Positions 32,524 through 41,727 of a stretch of DNA of 64,000 nt are shown here, one piece after another (positions within the stretch are counted from its first letter, which is position 1; each line of letters begins with the position of its first letter). Position numbers and translations under genes: made by a program. This stretch comes from G965220305 sp965220305 (GTDB taxonomy: Bacteria > Chloroflexota > Dehalococcoidia > Lucifugimonadales > UBA3495), in the NCBI GenBank assembly GCA_965220305.1, contig OZ244817.1:3906001-3970000 (forward strand), in the 5' to 3' direction. The notes below the pieces were generated by a model. That model ran no database searches and was not told the DNA's origin. It saw nothing but the letters and a program-made list of their open reading frames with translations.

Positions 32524-32844
32524 ATGGTGCCGCTGGTCTACTTTCAGCTATTGAGCGCCGCCCTGTTCGCCATCGGTATGTACGGCGTTCTGGCCCGCCG
32601 GAGCGCGGTGTTGATCGTGCTCTCCATCGAGTTGATGCTTAACGCCGTTAACATAAACTTGGTCGCTGCCGCCGCTCACCTGGAAGGCACCGGCAAATTT
32701 ACCCAATTTGACGGACAAATTATTGCCATATTCGTTATCACCGTGGCGGCTGCCGAAGTGGGGTTGGCCCTGGCCATTATTCTTCGCATGTATCGGAACC
32801 GCTCCACGGTGAACGTGGACGAAATCAACATTATGAAATGGTAA
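32524..32844 (+). CDS. nuoK: NADH-quinone oxidoreductase subunit K
   Basis: A 106-residue subunit with three helices. The second helix, VLIVLSIELMLNAVNINLVA, holds the conserved Glu, and FVITVAAAEVGLALAIIL holds the second membrane Glu of the proton path. The length is normal. The ATG follows the nuoJ stop after 2 bases. Confidence 0.94.
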   Translation: MVPLVYFQLLSAALFAIGMYGVLARRSAVLIVLSIELMLNAVNINLVAAAAHLEGTGKFTQFDGQIIAIFVITVAAAEVGLALAIILRMYRNRSTVNVDEINIMKW

Positions 32845-32904
32845 CCTCGATCTTGCGCCCCAGCATTAGTCAGCCAGCCCGGGTGAAGGGAGGCGCAGCT
32901 TAGT

Positions 32905-34839
32905 ATGGAGTGGGCCTGGCTTATTCCCGTACTCAGCTTTGCGGTAGTCCCGTTTATTATTCTCTTCGGGCGTCGCCTGCCGTGGGGGGGTTCTTTCCTG
33001 GCAATCCTGGCCATTGCCGCCGGGTTCGCCCTCTTCTGGGTGGCGCTGCTGGGTTTCCTATCGGCGGACACCAACACGCCGGGCTGTTCCGTCCCCGAGC
33101 AGCCCCATGTCCTGACCTGCGAGTACGAGGTCACCTGGTTTAGCGCCGGCCTTCCCGGTCTCGCCGACCACGTGGACCAACGGGTGCGGTTGACCTGGGG
33201 AATGATTATTGACCCCCTGACCGTGGTTATCCTGGGCCTGGTTACCTTCGTTGCCCTGATGGTGCAGGTATATTCCCTGGGCTACATGCACGGAGATTCC
33301 AGGTTCAACTGGTACTACGCCTTCCACGCCCTCTTTGCCGGTTCAATGTTGACCCTGGTCCTGGCCGACAACTTCCTGCTGCTGTACGTAGCCTGGGAGT
33401 TGGTCGGGCTGTGCTCATACCTGCTAATTGGCTTCTGGTTTGAGCGGCCCTCGGCCAGGGAAGCCGCGAAAAAAGCCTTCATTGTTACCCGTATCGGCGA
33501 CGTTGGGTTGCTGGTGGGCATTCTGCTGCTGTGGCGGGAAACCGGCAGTTTCAGCATGGCCGAGGCTTTCGCCGCCGCGCAAGCTGGGAGTATGAGCGAG
33601 GGCATCGCCACAACCGCTGCCATCCTGCTATTCCTGGGGGCGATGGGCAAATCGGCCCAATTCCCCTTCCACGTGTGGTTGCCCGATGCTATGGAGGGCC
33701 CCACGCCGGTCAGCGCCCTGATTCACGCCGCCACTATGGTTATCGCGGGGGTCTACCTGGTAACTCGGGCCTTCCCCATCTTCCATGCGTCCGGTGACGC
33801 CCTGTTGGTGGTAGCCTGCATCGGCATGATTACCTCCCTGGGGGCTTCTACCATCGCTCTGGTCTCCACCGACTTGAAACGTATCCTCGCTTACTCCACC
33901 ATCAGCCACCTGGGACTGATGATGCTCTCTTTGGGGGCGTTTGGTTACACTGCCGCTGTGTTCCACCTGATGGCCCACGGTTTTGCCAAGGCCCTGCTAT
34001 TCCTGGGGGCGGGCAGCGTGATGCACAGCACCGATGAGCTGGACATAAGGTTGATGGGCGGCCTGCGCCGGGTCATGCCCCTGACCGCCCTGCTCTTCTC
34101 CGTCGGCGCATTGTCCCTGGGCGGGATACCAATCCTGTCCGGCTTTTGGAGCAAGGATGAGATTCTGTTGGCGGTGAACGGCGGTCTGAACCCGGTGTTC
34201 CTGGTACTGGCCCTGTTGACTGCCTTCCTCAGCGCCCTATACATGGCCCGGGCCATGTTTGTGCCCTTCTTCGGGAACCTGCGTCCGGAGCATGAACACA
34301 TCCACGATGCTCCCTTCTCTATGGCGGTCACCATGTCCCTGCTGGGCGTCCTGGCCATAGGATTTGGGTTCATCAGCTTCAATTGGCCCGGCGACTTCGC
34401 GGGGTTTGGCGGGTTCGTGTTCTTTGAGCACGCCGAGGGCTTCCACTTCAAGCCCTGGTTGGGCGGGTTATCCATAGTGTTGGCCCTGGCCGCCTTTGGC
34501 CTGGGCTACCTGGCCTACGTCAGAAAGAGCCTCGACGTGGCGAGTATCATGGCTCCCTTCGCCGGTATTCTTCGGGTGGTTGAGAACAAATACTACTTCG
34601 ACGAGGTCTACCAGTGGGCCGTGGACCGGGTAGCGCTGGTGTTCTCTAGCTTTATAGCCGTCTTCGACCGGGCCGTGGTCAACGATATTGGCGTTAATGT
34701 GCCTGCCGATACCGTCCGCCACTTGGGGACTGTCTTGCGGCTCCACGTAACCGGCCATGTCTACAGCTACGCCCTGGCGATGGTCCTTGGCTTGGTCGTC
34801 CTGGGCGCAGTCTGGTGGCTGAGGGCTGTGACTTGGTGA
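32905..34839 (+). CDS. nuoL: NADH-quinone oxidoreductase subunit L
   Basis: A 644-residue antiporter-like proton-pumping subunit with about 16 helices, including the long lateral helix at the C-terminus. WELVGLCSYLLIGFWFERP holds the conserved Glu of TM5, FPFHVWLPDAMEGPTPVSA the TM7-8 Lys/His region, and STISHLGLMMLSLGAF the discontinuous helix. It overlaps nothing and ends 4 bases before nuoM. AGGGAGG lies upstream of the ATG. Confidence 0.95.
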   Translation: MEWAWLIPVLSFAVVPFIILFGRRLPWGGSFLAILAIAAGFALFWVALLGFLSADTNTPGCSVPEQPHVLTCEYEVTWFSAGLPGLADHVDQRVRLTWGMIIDPLTVVILGLVTFVALMVQVYSLGYMHGDSRFNWYYAFHALFAGSMLTLVLADNFLLLYVAWELVGLCSYLLIGFWFERPSAREAAKKAFIVTRIGDVGLLVGILLLWRETGSFSMAEAFAAAQAGSMSEGIATTAAILLFLGAMGKSAQFPFHVWLPDAMEGPTPVSALIHAATMVIAGVYLVTRAFPIFHASGDALLVVACIGMITSLGASTIALVSTDLKRILAYSTISHLGLMMLSLGAFGYTAAVFHLMAHGFAKALLFLGAGSVMHSTDELDIRLMGGLRRVMPLTALLFSVGALSLGGIPILSGFWSKDEILLAVNGGLNPVFLVLALLTAFLSALYMARAMFVPFFGNLRPEHEHIHDAPFSMAVTMSLLGVLAIGFGFISFNWPGDFAGFGGFVFFEHAEGFHFKPWLGGLSIVLALAAFGLGYLAYVRKSLDVASIMAPFAGILRVVENKYYFDEVYQWAVDRVALVFSSFIAVFDRAVVNDIGVNVPADTVRHLGTVLRLHVTGHVYSYALAMVLGLVVLGAVWWLRAVTW

Positions 34840-34843
34840 CCCG

Positions 34844-36484
34844 ATGAACAGTTTCGACCAAGTAGCCATGCTGCTGCTGATACTGGTCCCACTGGTCGGG
34901 TCGGCGCTGGTGGCGTTCTTCCCCAAAGACCGCAGCCGCGATGTCTGGCTTTTCAGCGTGTTGGTGTCCGCTGTCTCCTTCCTACTGTCGTTGGTTGTTT
35001 TTGTCCGGTATGACTACGCCGCGGGCGGCTTCCAGTTTGTACACAACTATGAGTGGCTGGATGCCCCACTTAACATAGACCTGGCCCTGGCCTTGGATGG
35101 CATCACCGCGCCCCTGGTGCTGCTCAACGGCATCATCCTGTTGGGGGCCTGTCTCATATCCCAGACCATCGTCCACCGGACCCGGGACTTCTTTGTGCTG
35201 CTGCTGGCCCTGGGCGCTGGCGTTTTCGGCGTCTTTGTGGTGCAGAACCTGTTCTTCCTGTTTTTCTTCTACGAACTGGCCGTGCTGCCCATGTACTTGC
35301 TCATCGGGGTCTGGGGCAGCAGCACCGACTTCGGCACCTTCCTGCGTACCAAAGAGTACGGCGCAATGAAGCTGATGCTCTACCTGGTGGCGGGCAGCGT
35401 ACTAATCTGGGTGGGAATCCTGGCCCTCTACGTTCAGTCGGCGGATGCCGGGGCGGGCACCTTCTCCATAGCGGCCCTGGGAGAGCTGGCCCAGCAGGGA
35501 GCTTTCGACCAGGGATTCCAGCGGTGGGTCTTCCCGCTGTTCATGGTCGGGTTTGGCGTGCTGGCGGGCCTCTGGCCCTTCCACACCTGGTCCCCCGACG
35601 GACACGTGGCCGCGCCCACGGGCGTCAGTATGCTCCATGCCGGCGTACTGATGAAACTGGGAGCCTATGGCATCATCCGGGTCGGTATGGTGCTGTTGCC
35701 CGAAGGGGCGGAGTTCTGGATGCCGGTGCTGATTATTCTCGGCACCATAAACGTGCTCTACGGCGCGGTCTCCGCCATGTCGCAGCAGGACCTGAAGTAC
35801 ATCATCGGTTACTCCAGCGTCAGCCACATGGGGTACGTCCTCATGGGCATCGCCACCCTGCACCCGGTGGGGCTTTCCGGCGCGGTGCTCCAGATGTTCT
35901 CCCACGGAATTATGACGGCCCTCATGTTCGCCATGGTAGGGGCCATTTACGACCGGGCCCACATCCGGGATATAAACGTCCTCAACGGCCTGATGAAGCG
36001 CATGGGGACCACCAGCTTTTTCTTCGCCATCGCCGGGTTGGCCTCCCTGGGATTGCCGGGACTGAGCGGCTTCATCGCCGAGTTTATGATTTTCACCGGC
36101 GCTTTCCGTACCTACCTGCCTCTGGCGGTGCTGGCAGTGGTGGGAGCCGCCCTTACGGCAGTTTATATACTGCGGCTGATGGCCCGCACCTTCTTTGGCG
36201 AGGCCGACCCGCACCTGCCCCTGCTCTGCGCCCGCTGCGGGATGCTGGCTGATGGTGCGCCGTGCAGGGGCGCGTCTCCTGCGGGCTTGGCCCCGTCGGT
36301 TGAGACAAGTCTCCCATCCGACGGGGCCAACCCTCGCATGGGGGAGCACCTCACCGACGCCAGCCCGGTGGAGAAGACGGTGGGGGGCGCTTTCGTGTTG
36401 GTGCTCATCTTCGTGGGAGTCTGGCCCGGTCCATTCTTGCGGGTGATTAACGTCGGCGTCGCCAGCGTGTTGGAGCTGTTCTAA
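34844..36484 (+). CDS. nuoM: NADH-quinone oxidoreductase subunit M
   Basis: A 546-residue antiporter-like subunit. FFYELAVLPMYLLIGVWG holds the TM5 Glu, and WPFHTWSPDGHVAAPTGVSM and YSSVSHMGYVLMGIA are the other core motifs. Between TM13 and TM14, after RLMARTFFGEADPH, about 50 residues (rich in Cys, Gly, Pro and Ser) are inserted before EKTVGGAFVLVLIF. They are encoded by a GC-rich palindrome at 36287-36330 and its flanks, so a repeat seems to have entered the gene in frame. The insert should lie in a loop and probably does not block function. Confidence 0.94.
   Translation: MNSFDQVAMLLLILVPLVGSALVAFFPKDRSRDVWLFSVLVSAVSFLLSLVVFVRYDYAAGGFQFVHNYEWLDAPLNIDLALALDGITAPLVLLNGIILLGACLISQTIVHRTRDFFVLLLALGAGVFGVFVVQNLFFLFFFYELAVLPMYLLIGVWGSSTDFGTFLRTKEYGAMKLMLYLVAGSVLIWVGILALYVQSADAGAGTFSIAALGELAQQGAFDQGFQRWVFPLFMVGFGVLAGLWPFHTWSPDGHVAAPTGVSMLHAGVLMKLGAYGIIRVGMVLLPEGAEFWMPVLIILGTINVLYGAVSAMSQQDLKYIIGYSSVSHMGYVLMGIATLHPVGLSGAVLQMFSHGIMTALMFAMVGAIYDRAHIRDINVLNGLMKRMGTTSFFFAIAGLASLGLPGLSGFIAEFMIFTGAFRTYLPLAVLAVVGAALTAVYILRLMARTFFGEADPHLPLLCARCGMLADGAPCRGASPAGLAPSVETSLPSDGANPRMGEHLTDASPVEKTVGGAFVLVLIFVGVWPGPFLRVINVGVASVLELF
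36287..36330. repeat. Palindrome inserted in frame within nuoM
   Basis: TTGGCCCCGTCGG at 36287-36299 and its exact complement at 36318-36330, with an 18-base loop. It is the core of a roughly 150-bp segment (about 36225-36370) that encodes a non-conserved loop in NuoM. Confidence 0.65.
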
Positions 36485-36491
36485 CGAGCGT

Positions 36492-38057
36492 ATGCCAGGA
36501 CTAACCGAAAACCTGTACCTCTTGACGCCGGAGTTCGCTCTGGGGGGACTGGCGTTCCTGGTATTTGCCATTGACTTGGTATTGCCCGAGGACCGGAAGG
36601 AGCTTCTGGGGTGGATTTCCATTTTGGGCCTGCTGGGCCTGATCGTTCTGTCATTGTTCATGCTACACGGTCAGCGGGAGACCCTTTATGGCGGTCTGCT
36701 GGCCATCGACAATTTCTCGCTATTCTTCAAGGTGTTCTTCCTGGGAATTGGCGTTGCCGTAATTCTAAGTTCCATTGATTTCGTGAAACGGCACCTGAGC
36801 AGCCCAGGGGAGTTCTACGGACTGCTGTTGTTCTCGGTCCTGGGCATGAACGTGATGGCCCAGGCTAGGGAACTACTGACCGCCTACATCGCACTGGAAC
36901 TGCTGAGCTTCAGCCTGTATGTCATGGTGGCCTATGCCATCAACAATCCCAAGTCCAACGAAGCCAGCCTCAAGTACATCATTATTGGGGCCTTTGCCTC
37001 GGCCATTCTGCTGTACGGCATCAGCATGGTCTATAGCAGCCTGGGAGTAACTCGCTTTGCCGAAATCAGCGCGGCCCTGATGCAGGCGGGTGAGCTCAGT
37101 GAGGCCCTCTGGGTGGGGGTCGCCCTCATCCTGGCTGGATTGGGCTTCAAGCTGGCCGCCGTACCCTTTCACATGTGGGCCCCCGACGCCTACGAGGGGG
37201 CGCCTCTGCCGATTACGGCGTACCTGGCGATTGCTTCCAAGGCGGCAGCCTTCGCCCTGGTGCTGCGGCTGTTCGCCGAGGGATTCGTGCCAGCGGCGGA
37301 CCGCTGGGGCGAGTGGCAAATCATCGTGGCGGTGCTGGCGGCGGTGACGATATTGGTGGGCAACCTGGTTGCCCTGGCCCAACATAACATCAAACGGCTG
37401 ATGGCCTACTCCAGCATCGCCCATGTGGGGTTCATCCTGGCCGGCGTAGCGGCTTTGACTCCTGGGTCGGTGCTAAGCGCCAACGGGATCATCTTCTACC
37501 TGGTGGGGTACTCCATCACCAATATGTTGGTGTTTGCCGGGTTAATTTCCTTTTTCAACCAGACTGGCGGCGACGAAATTGCCGATTTGGCGGGTCTGGC
37601 CGACCGTCAACCCTTCCTGGCGGCGGCGTTGGCTATCGGGCTCTTCTCCCTGGGAGGGCTGCCAATTTTCGCCGGGTTCACCATTAAGTTTTACCTCTTC
37701 ACCGCCGTGGCCAATGAGGGGTTCCTCTGGCTGGCGGGTCTGGCAATCTTCGGCAGTTTAATCTCCCTGTACTACTACCTTCAGGTTATCCGCCAGATGT
37801 ACATACAGCCAGCACCCCCGGCGGCTGAAGCTGCCGGTGCCTTCGGCGATTCGGCGGATGCGGACATTTCCCACGATGCCCACGACTCCCACGGTGCTGG
37901 CAGCAGTGGGCCCATCTCAATGCTATCCCGACCGCCCCTGTCTCTGGCCACGGTGCTGGCTCTGGGACTGCTGGCGGTAATTTGGCTGGGCGTCTACCCG
38001 GCTCCACTGCTGGACGCCGTGGAAGCTGCCAGCAGGGCCATTCTCCCGGCGGGCTAG
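36492..38057 (+). CDS. nuoN: NADH-quinone oxidoreductase subunit N
   Basis: A 521-residue antiporter-like subunit closing the operon. TAYIALELLSFSLYVMVAY holds the TM5 Glu, KLAAVPFHMWAPDAYEGAP the TM7 Lys and following loop, and YSSIAHVGFILAGVAAL the discontinuous helix. Before the last helix there is a polar loop of about 35 residues rich in Asp, His and Ala (DADISHDAHDSHGAGSSG). This is not part of the usual subunit and may bind metal or simply be low-complexity sequence. Confidence 0.94.
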   Translation: MPGLTENLYLLTPEFALGGLAFLVFAIDLVLPEDRKELLGWISILGLLGLIVLSLFMLHGQRETLYGGLLAIDNFSLFFKVFFLGIGVAVILSSIDFVKRHLSSPGEFYGLLLFSVLGMNVMAQARELLTAYIALELLSFSLYVMVAYAINNPKSNEASLKYIIIGAFASAILLYGISMVYSSLGVTRFAEISAALMQAGELSEALWVGVALILAGLGFKLAAVPFHMWAPDAYEGAPLPITAYLAIASKAAAFALVLRLFAEGFVPAADRWGEWQIIVAVLAAVTILVGNLVALAQHNIKRLMAYSSIAHVGFILAGVAALTPGSVLSANGIIFYLVGYSITNMLVFAGLISFFNQTGGDEIADLAGLADRQPFLAAALAIGLFSLGGLPIFAGFTIKFYLFTAVANEGFLWLAGLAIFGSLISLYYYLQVIRQMYIQPAPPAAEAAGAFGDSADADISHDAHDSHGAGSSGPISMLSRPPLSLATVLALGLLAVIWLGVYPAPLLDAVEAASRAILPAG

Positions 38058-38265
38058 TGGGCTGGTGTAGGTAGGGTGGATGAGGCCAAGGCAGAGAGAT
38101 TGCAGCAGTTTTCCAGGCCCGGCGCCATCCGCCGGTACCGTGGACAAGACTCCCTTTTTGATTGATAACACCTGGTTGCCCAGCGTCCACGGGCGGGACG
38201 CGTGATGCCCGTGGAATTGGACTTTACCCGAAAGCATTAACCAAGTATCAGGGGTGTGTTTGGCG

Positions 38266-38777
38266 ATGATTATCTCAGTAATTGGTGGCAGCGAGGCTAA
38301 ACCCGAGCAAATTGCCCTGGCGGAGGTGGTGGGCCGGGAACTGGCGAAGCGGGGCGTCATGGTGGCCTGCGGCGGTCTGACCGGCGTGATGGAGGCGGCC
38401 TGCCGTGGGGCCAAAGCGGAAGGTGGGACCACTATAGGCATTTTGCCGGGACGTTCCGCCCGGGAGGCCAACCACTATGTGGACATACCCATTGTGACCA
38501 CTATGGGCTTTTCCAGGAACGTAATCGTCGTCAATACTGGGCAGGCGGTAATCTCCATTGGGGGAGCCTTCGGGACCTTGTCCGAGATTGCCTACGCCCT
38601 GGGGGACGGAATTCCAGTCATCGGCCTCAGCACCTGGCAACTTTCGGTCAAGGGAGACGGAGATCCCATAATTGAGGGTATAATCGTGGCTTCCGACCCC
38701 GTGGACGCCGTGGAGAAAGCCCTGGCGGCGGCGGCAGCCAGATTGGACTTCCAAAAACCGGAGGTTGTCACCAAACC

Positions 38778-38781
<4 letters not shown>
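38266..38781 (+). CDS. TIGR00725/LOG-like Rossmann-fold protein
   Basis: A 171-residue protein of the SLOG superfamily, TIGR00725 type. MIISVIGGSEAK, ACGGLTGVMEAACRGA and SIGGAFGTLSEIAYAL (the 'GGxGTxxE' nucleotide-binding motif with Ala for one Gly) are visible. Relatives include cytokinin-activating phosphoribohydrolases and DprA-like proteins; a nucleotide-derived substrate is likely but unproven. ATG 38266 is preferred over the GTG at 38254. The stop overlaps the enolase start in ATGA, so the two are coupled. A hairpin at 38187-38214 lies upstream. Confidence 0.8.
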
Positions 38782-40097
<1,316 letters not shown>

Positions 40098-40163
40098 TCC
40101 CTCTTTAATTTGGGGAACTATCAGGAAATTCGGGGCGCTAGGTGGTCCTGGCTGTTGGAGCTG

Positions 40164-40457
40164 ATGAAAAGGCCGGCGATGTTGGTAAGGTGGACTTTCC
40201 GGTTAGGCATTGGGGCGGCGCTGGCGGTGTTGCGCCTCCTGACCTCCCCGGGCGCTTCGGGAAATCCCAGGGACGAGTTCAGGGACCTGGTTCCCGTGGG
40301 GCGGCCCGAGGATGCCCCAACAGCCCCCAATAAGTCGGACGCCTTCTGGAGCATGTACTACCAGGCCCACAGTCCTCGCCTCTGGCGAATGCGGCGGCTG
40401 TTTACCCTTTCCTCCCGTCCCGGCGGCGACCCAAAAGAAGGCTCGGAGCAGGAATAG
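40164..40457 (+). CDS. Small hypothetical protein with one hydrophobic segment
   Basis: About 97 residues between eno and gap. One hydrophobic, possibly membrane-spanning stretch lies near the N-terminus (WTFRLGIGAALAVLRLL), followed by a polar, Arg- and Pro-rich tail. ATG 40164 is chosen because GGAG lies 5 bases upstream; the frame is open to a TTG at 40110. I do not recognise a family, and the composition is only moderately protein-like. Confidence 0.45.
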   Translation: MKRPAMLVRWTFRLGIGAALAVLRLLTSPGASGNPRDEFRDLVPVGRPEDAPTAPNKSDAFWSMYYQAHSPRLWRMRRLFTLSSRPGGDPKEGSEQE

Positions 40458-40491
40458 GTGCCCCCAGGGCTGGGCAACTTGTCAGGTGGAC

Positions 40492-40521
40492 TTTCGCAGA
40501 TTCGTAATCTCAGGTTATGAT
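40492..40521 (+). promoter_or_regulatory. Possible promoter for gap
   Basis: TTTCGC at 40492-40497 and TATGAT at 40516-40521, 18 bases apart, about 88 bases before the gap start codon. The -35 match is weak. Confidence 0.35.
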
Positions 40522-40609
40522 ATACGCCAGTCTCAGCGCCGCTGTCGGGTTGGGCTCATAAGCAGCAGTGTGGTAAGTTCCGCGCTGCGCAGAATTAAAG
40601 AGGTGAATA

Positions 40610-41623
40610 ATGGCAGTACGAGTCGGAATCAACGGGTTTGGTCGAATTGGCCGATTGGTCACGCGGGCAGCTCTGGCCAGGCACCCGGACAAGCTGGAAG
40701 TGGCGGCGGTTAACGACTTGACCGATGCCAAGACCAATGCCCACCTTTTCAAGTATGACACCAACTACGGCAACTATCGCGGCCACGTGGAAGCCAACAA
40801 CGGCGACCTTCTCATAGACGGGCGTAGCATCCGCGTATTCTCCGAGCGCGACCCGGCCCAGATACCCTGGTCGGAGATGGGTGTGGACCTGGTAGTGGAG
40901 TCCACCGGGATTTTCACCGACGGCGAGCAGGCCGCCGGCCACCTCAAGGGCGGCGCCAGTAAGGTTATCATCTCCGCCCCAGCCAGCAACGTCGACCTGA
41001 CGATGGTGCTGGGGGTTAACGACGACCAGTACGACGCTTCCCAACATAACATCGTGTCAAACGCTTCCTGCACCACCAACTGTTTCGCCCCCATGGTCAA
41101 GGTCCTGCACGAGGCCTTCGGCGTGGAACACGGTCTCATGTCCACCATCCACTCCTATACCAACGACCAGGCCATCTTGGACCAGCGGCACAGCGACCTG
41201 CGCCGGGCCCGGGCGGCGGCTCAGAATATCATCCCCACCAGCACCGGCGCGGCCCGGGCCGTGGGCCTGGTGCTGCCCGAGCTCAACGGTAAGCTGCACG
41301 GCATCGCCTTCCGAGTACCCACCGCCACCGGCTCGGTCACTGACTTCGTGGCGACGGTCTCCCGAGATGTGAGCGTGGAAGACGTAAATCAGGCCTTCCA
41401 GGAAGCGGCTGAGGGCAACTTGCGGGGCATTTTGGAATACACCGAAGACCCCATAGTCAGCTCCGACATTCGGGAGAACCCCCATAGCTGCGTCTTTGAC
41501 GCCCTTTCCACCATCGTCATGCAGGACCGCATGGTCAAAGTTATGGGTTGGTATGATAACGAGTGGGGCTACTCCTGCCGCACCGTCGACCTGTGCTCGT
41601 TTATTAGCGACAAGGGAATCTAA
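40610..41623 (+). CDS. gap: Glyceraldehyde-3-phosphate dehydrogenase
   Basis: A 337-residue NAD-dependent enzyme of the phosphorylating GapA type. INGFGRIGRLV is the dinucleotide loop, Asp36 in VNDLTD points to NAD rather than NADP, Cys154 in SNASCTTNC is the nucleophile, and TGAARAVGLVLPELNGKLHG and WYDNEWGYSCR are conserved further on. The ATG has AAAGAGGTGA upstream. A promoter-like pair and a strong downstream hairpin suggest it is transcribed on its own. Confidence 0.95.
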   Translation: MAVRVGINGFGRIGRLVTRAALARHPDKLEVAAVNDLTDAKTNAHLFKYDTNYGNYRGHVEANNGDLLIDGRSIRVFSERDPAQIPWSEMGVDLVVESTGIFTDGEQAAGHLKGGASKVIISAPASNVDLTMVLGVNDDQYDASQHNIVSNASCTTNCFAPMVKVLHEAFGVEHGLMSTIHSYTNDQAILDQRHSDLRRARAAAQNIIPTSTGAARAVGLVLPELNGKLHGIAFRVPTATGSVTDFVATVSRDVSVEDVNQAFQEAAEGNLRGILEYTEDPIVSSDIRENPHSCVFDALSTIVMQDRMVKVMGWYDNEWGYSCRTVDLCSFISDKGI

Positions 41624-41649
41624 CCACCGCACGTCTGCGTACCCACAGT

Positions 41650-41692
41650 GCGAGGGGAAAGCTGGTCTGCCATCTCTAGCTTTCTCCCTCGC
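41650..41692 (+). terminator. Strong hairpin after gap
   Basis: GCGAGGGGAAAGCT (41650-41663) pairs with AGCTTTCTCCCTCGC (41678-41692) with one bulged base and a 14-base loop. It starts 26 bases after the gap stop. No T-run follows, so it may be a transcript-stabilising end rather than a classical terminator. Confidence 0.45.
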
Positions 41693-41727
41693 GTCAACCC
41701 TTGATCGTGGCGAGGGCGACTAGGTCT

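Noticed and set aside
35402..36661. A 419-codon open frame antisense to nuoM
   Set aside because: It is the GC-driven shadow of a strongly conserved complex I gene and has no family motifs of its own.
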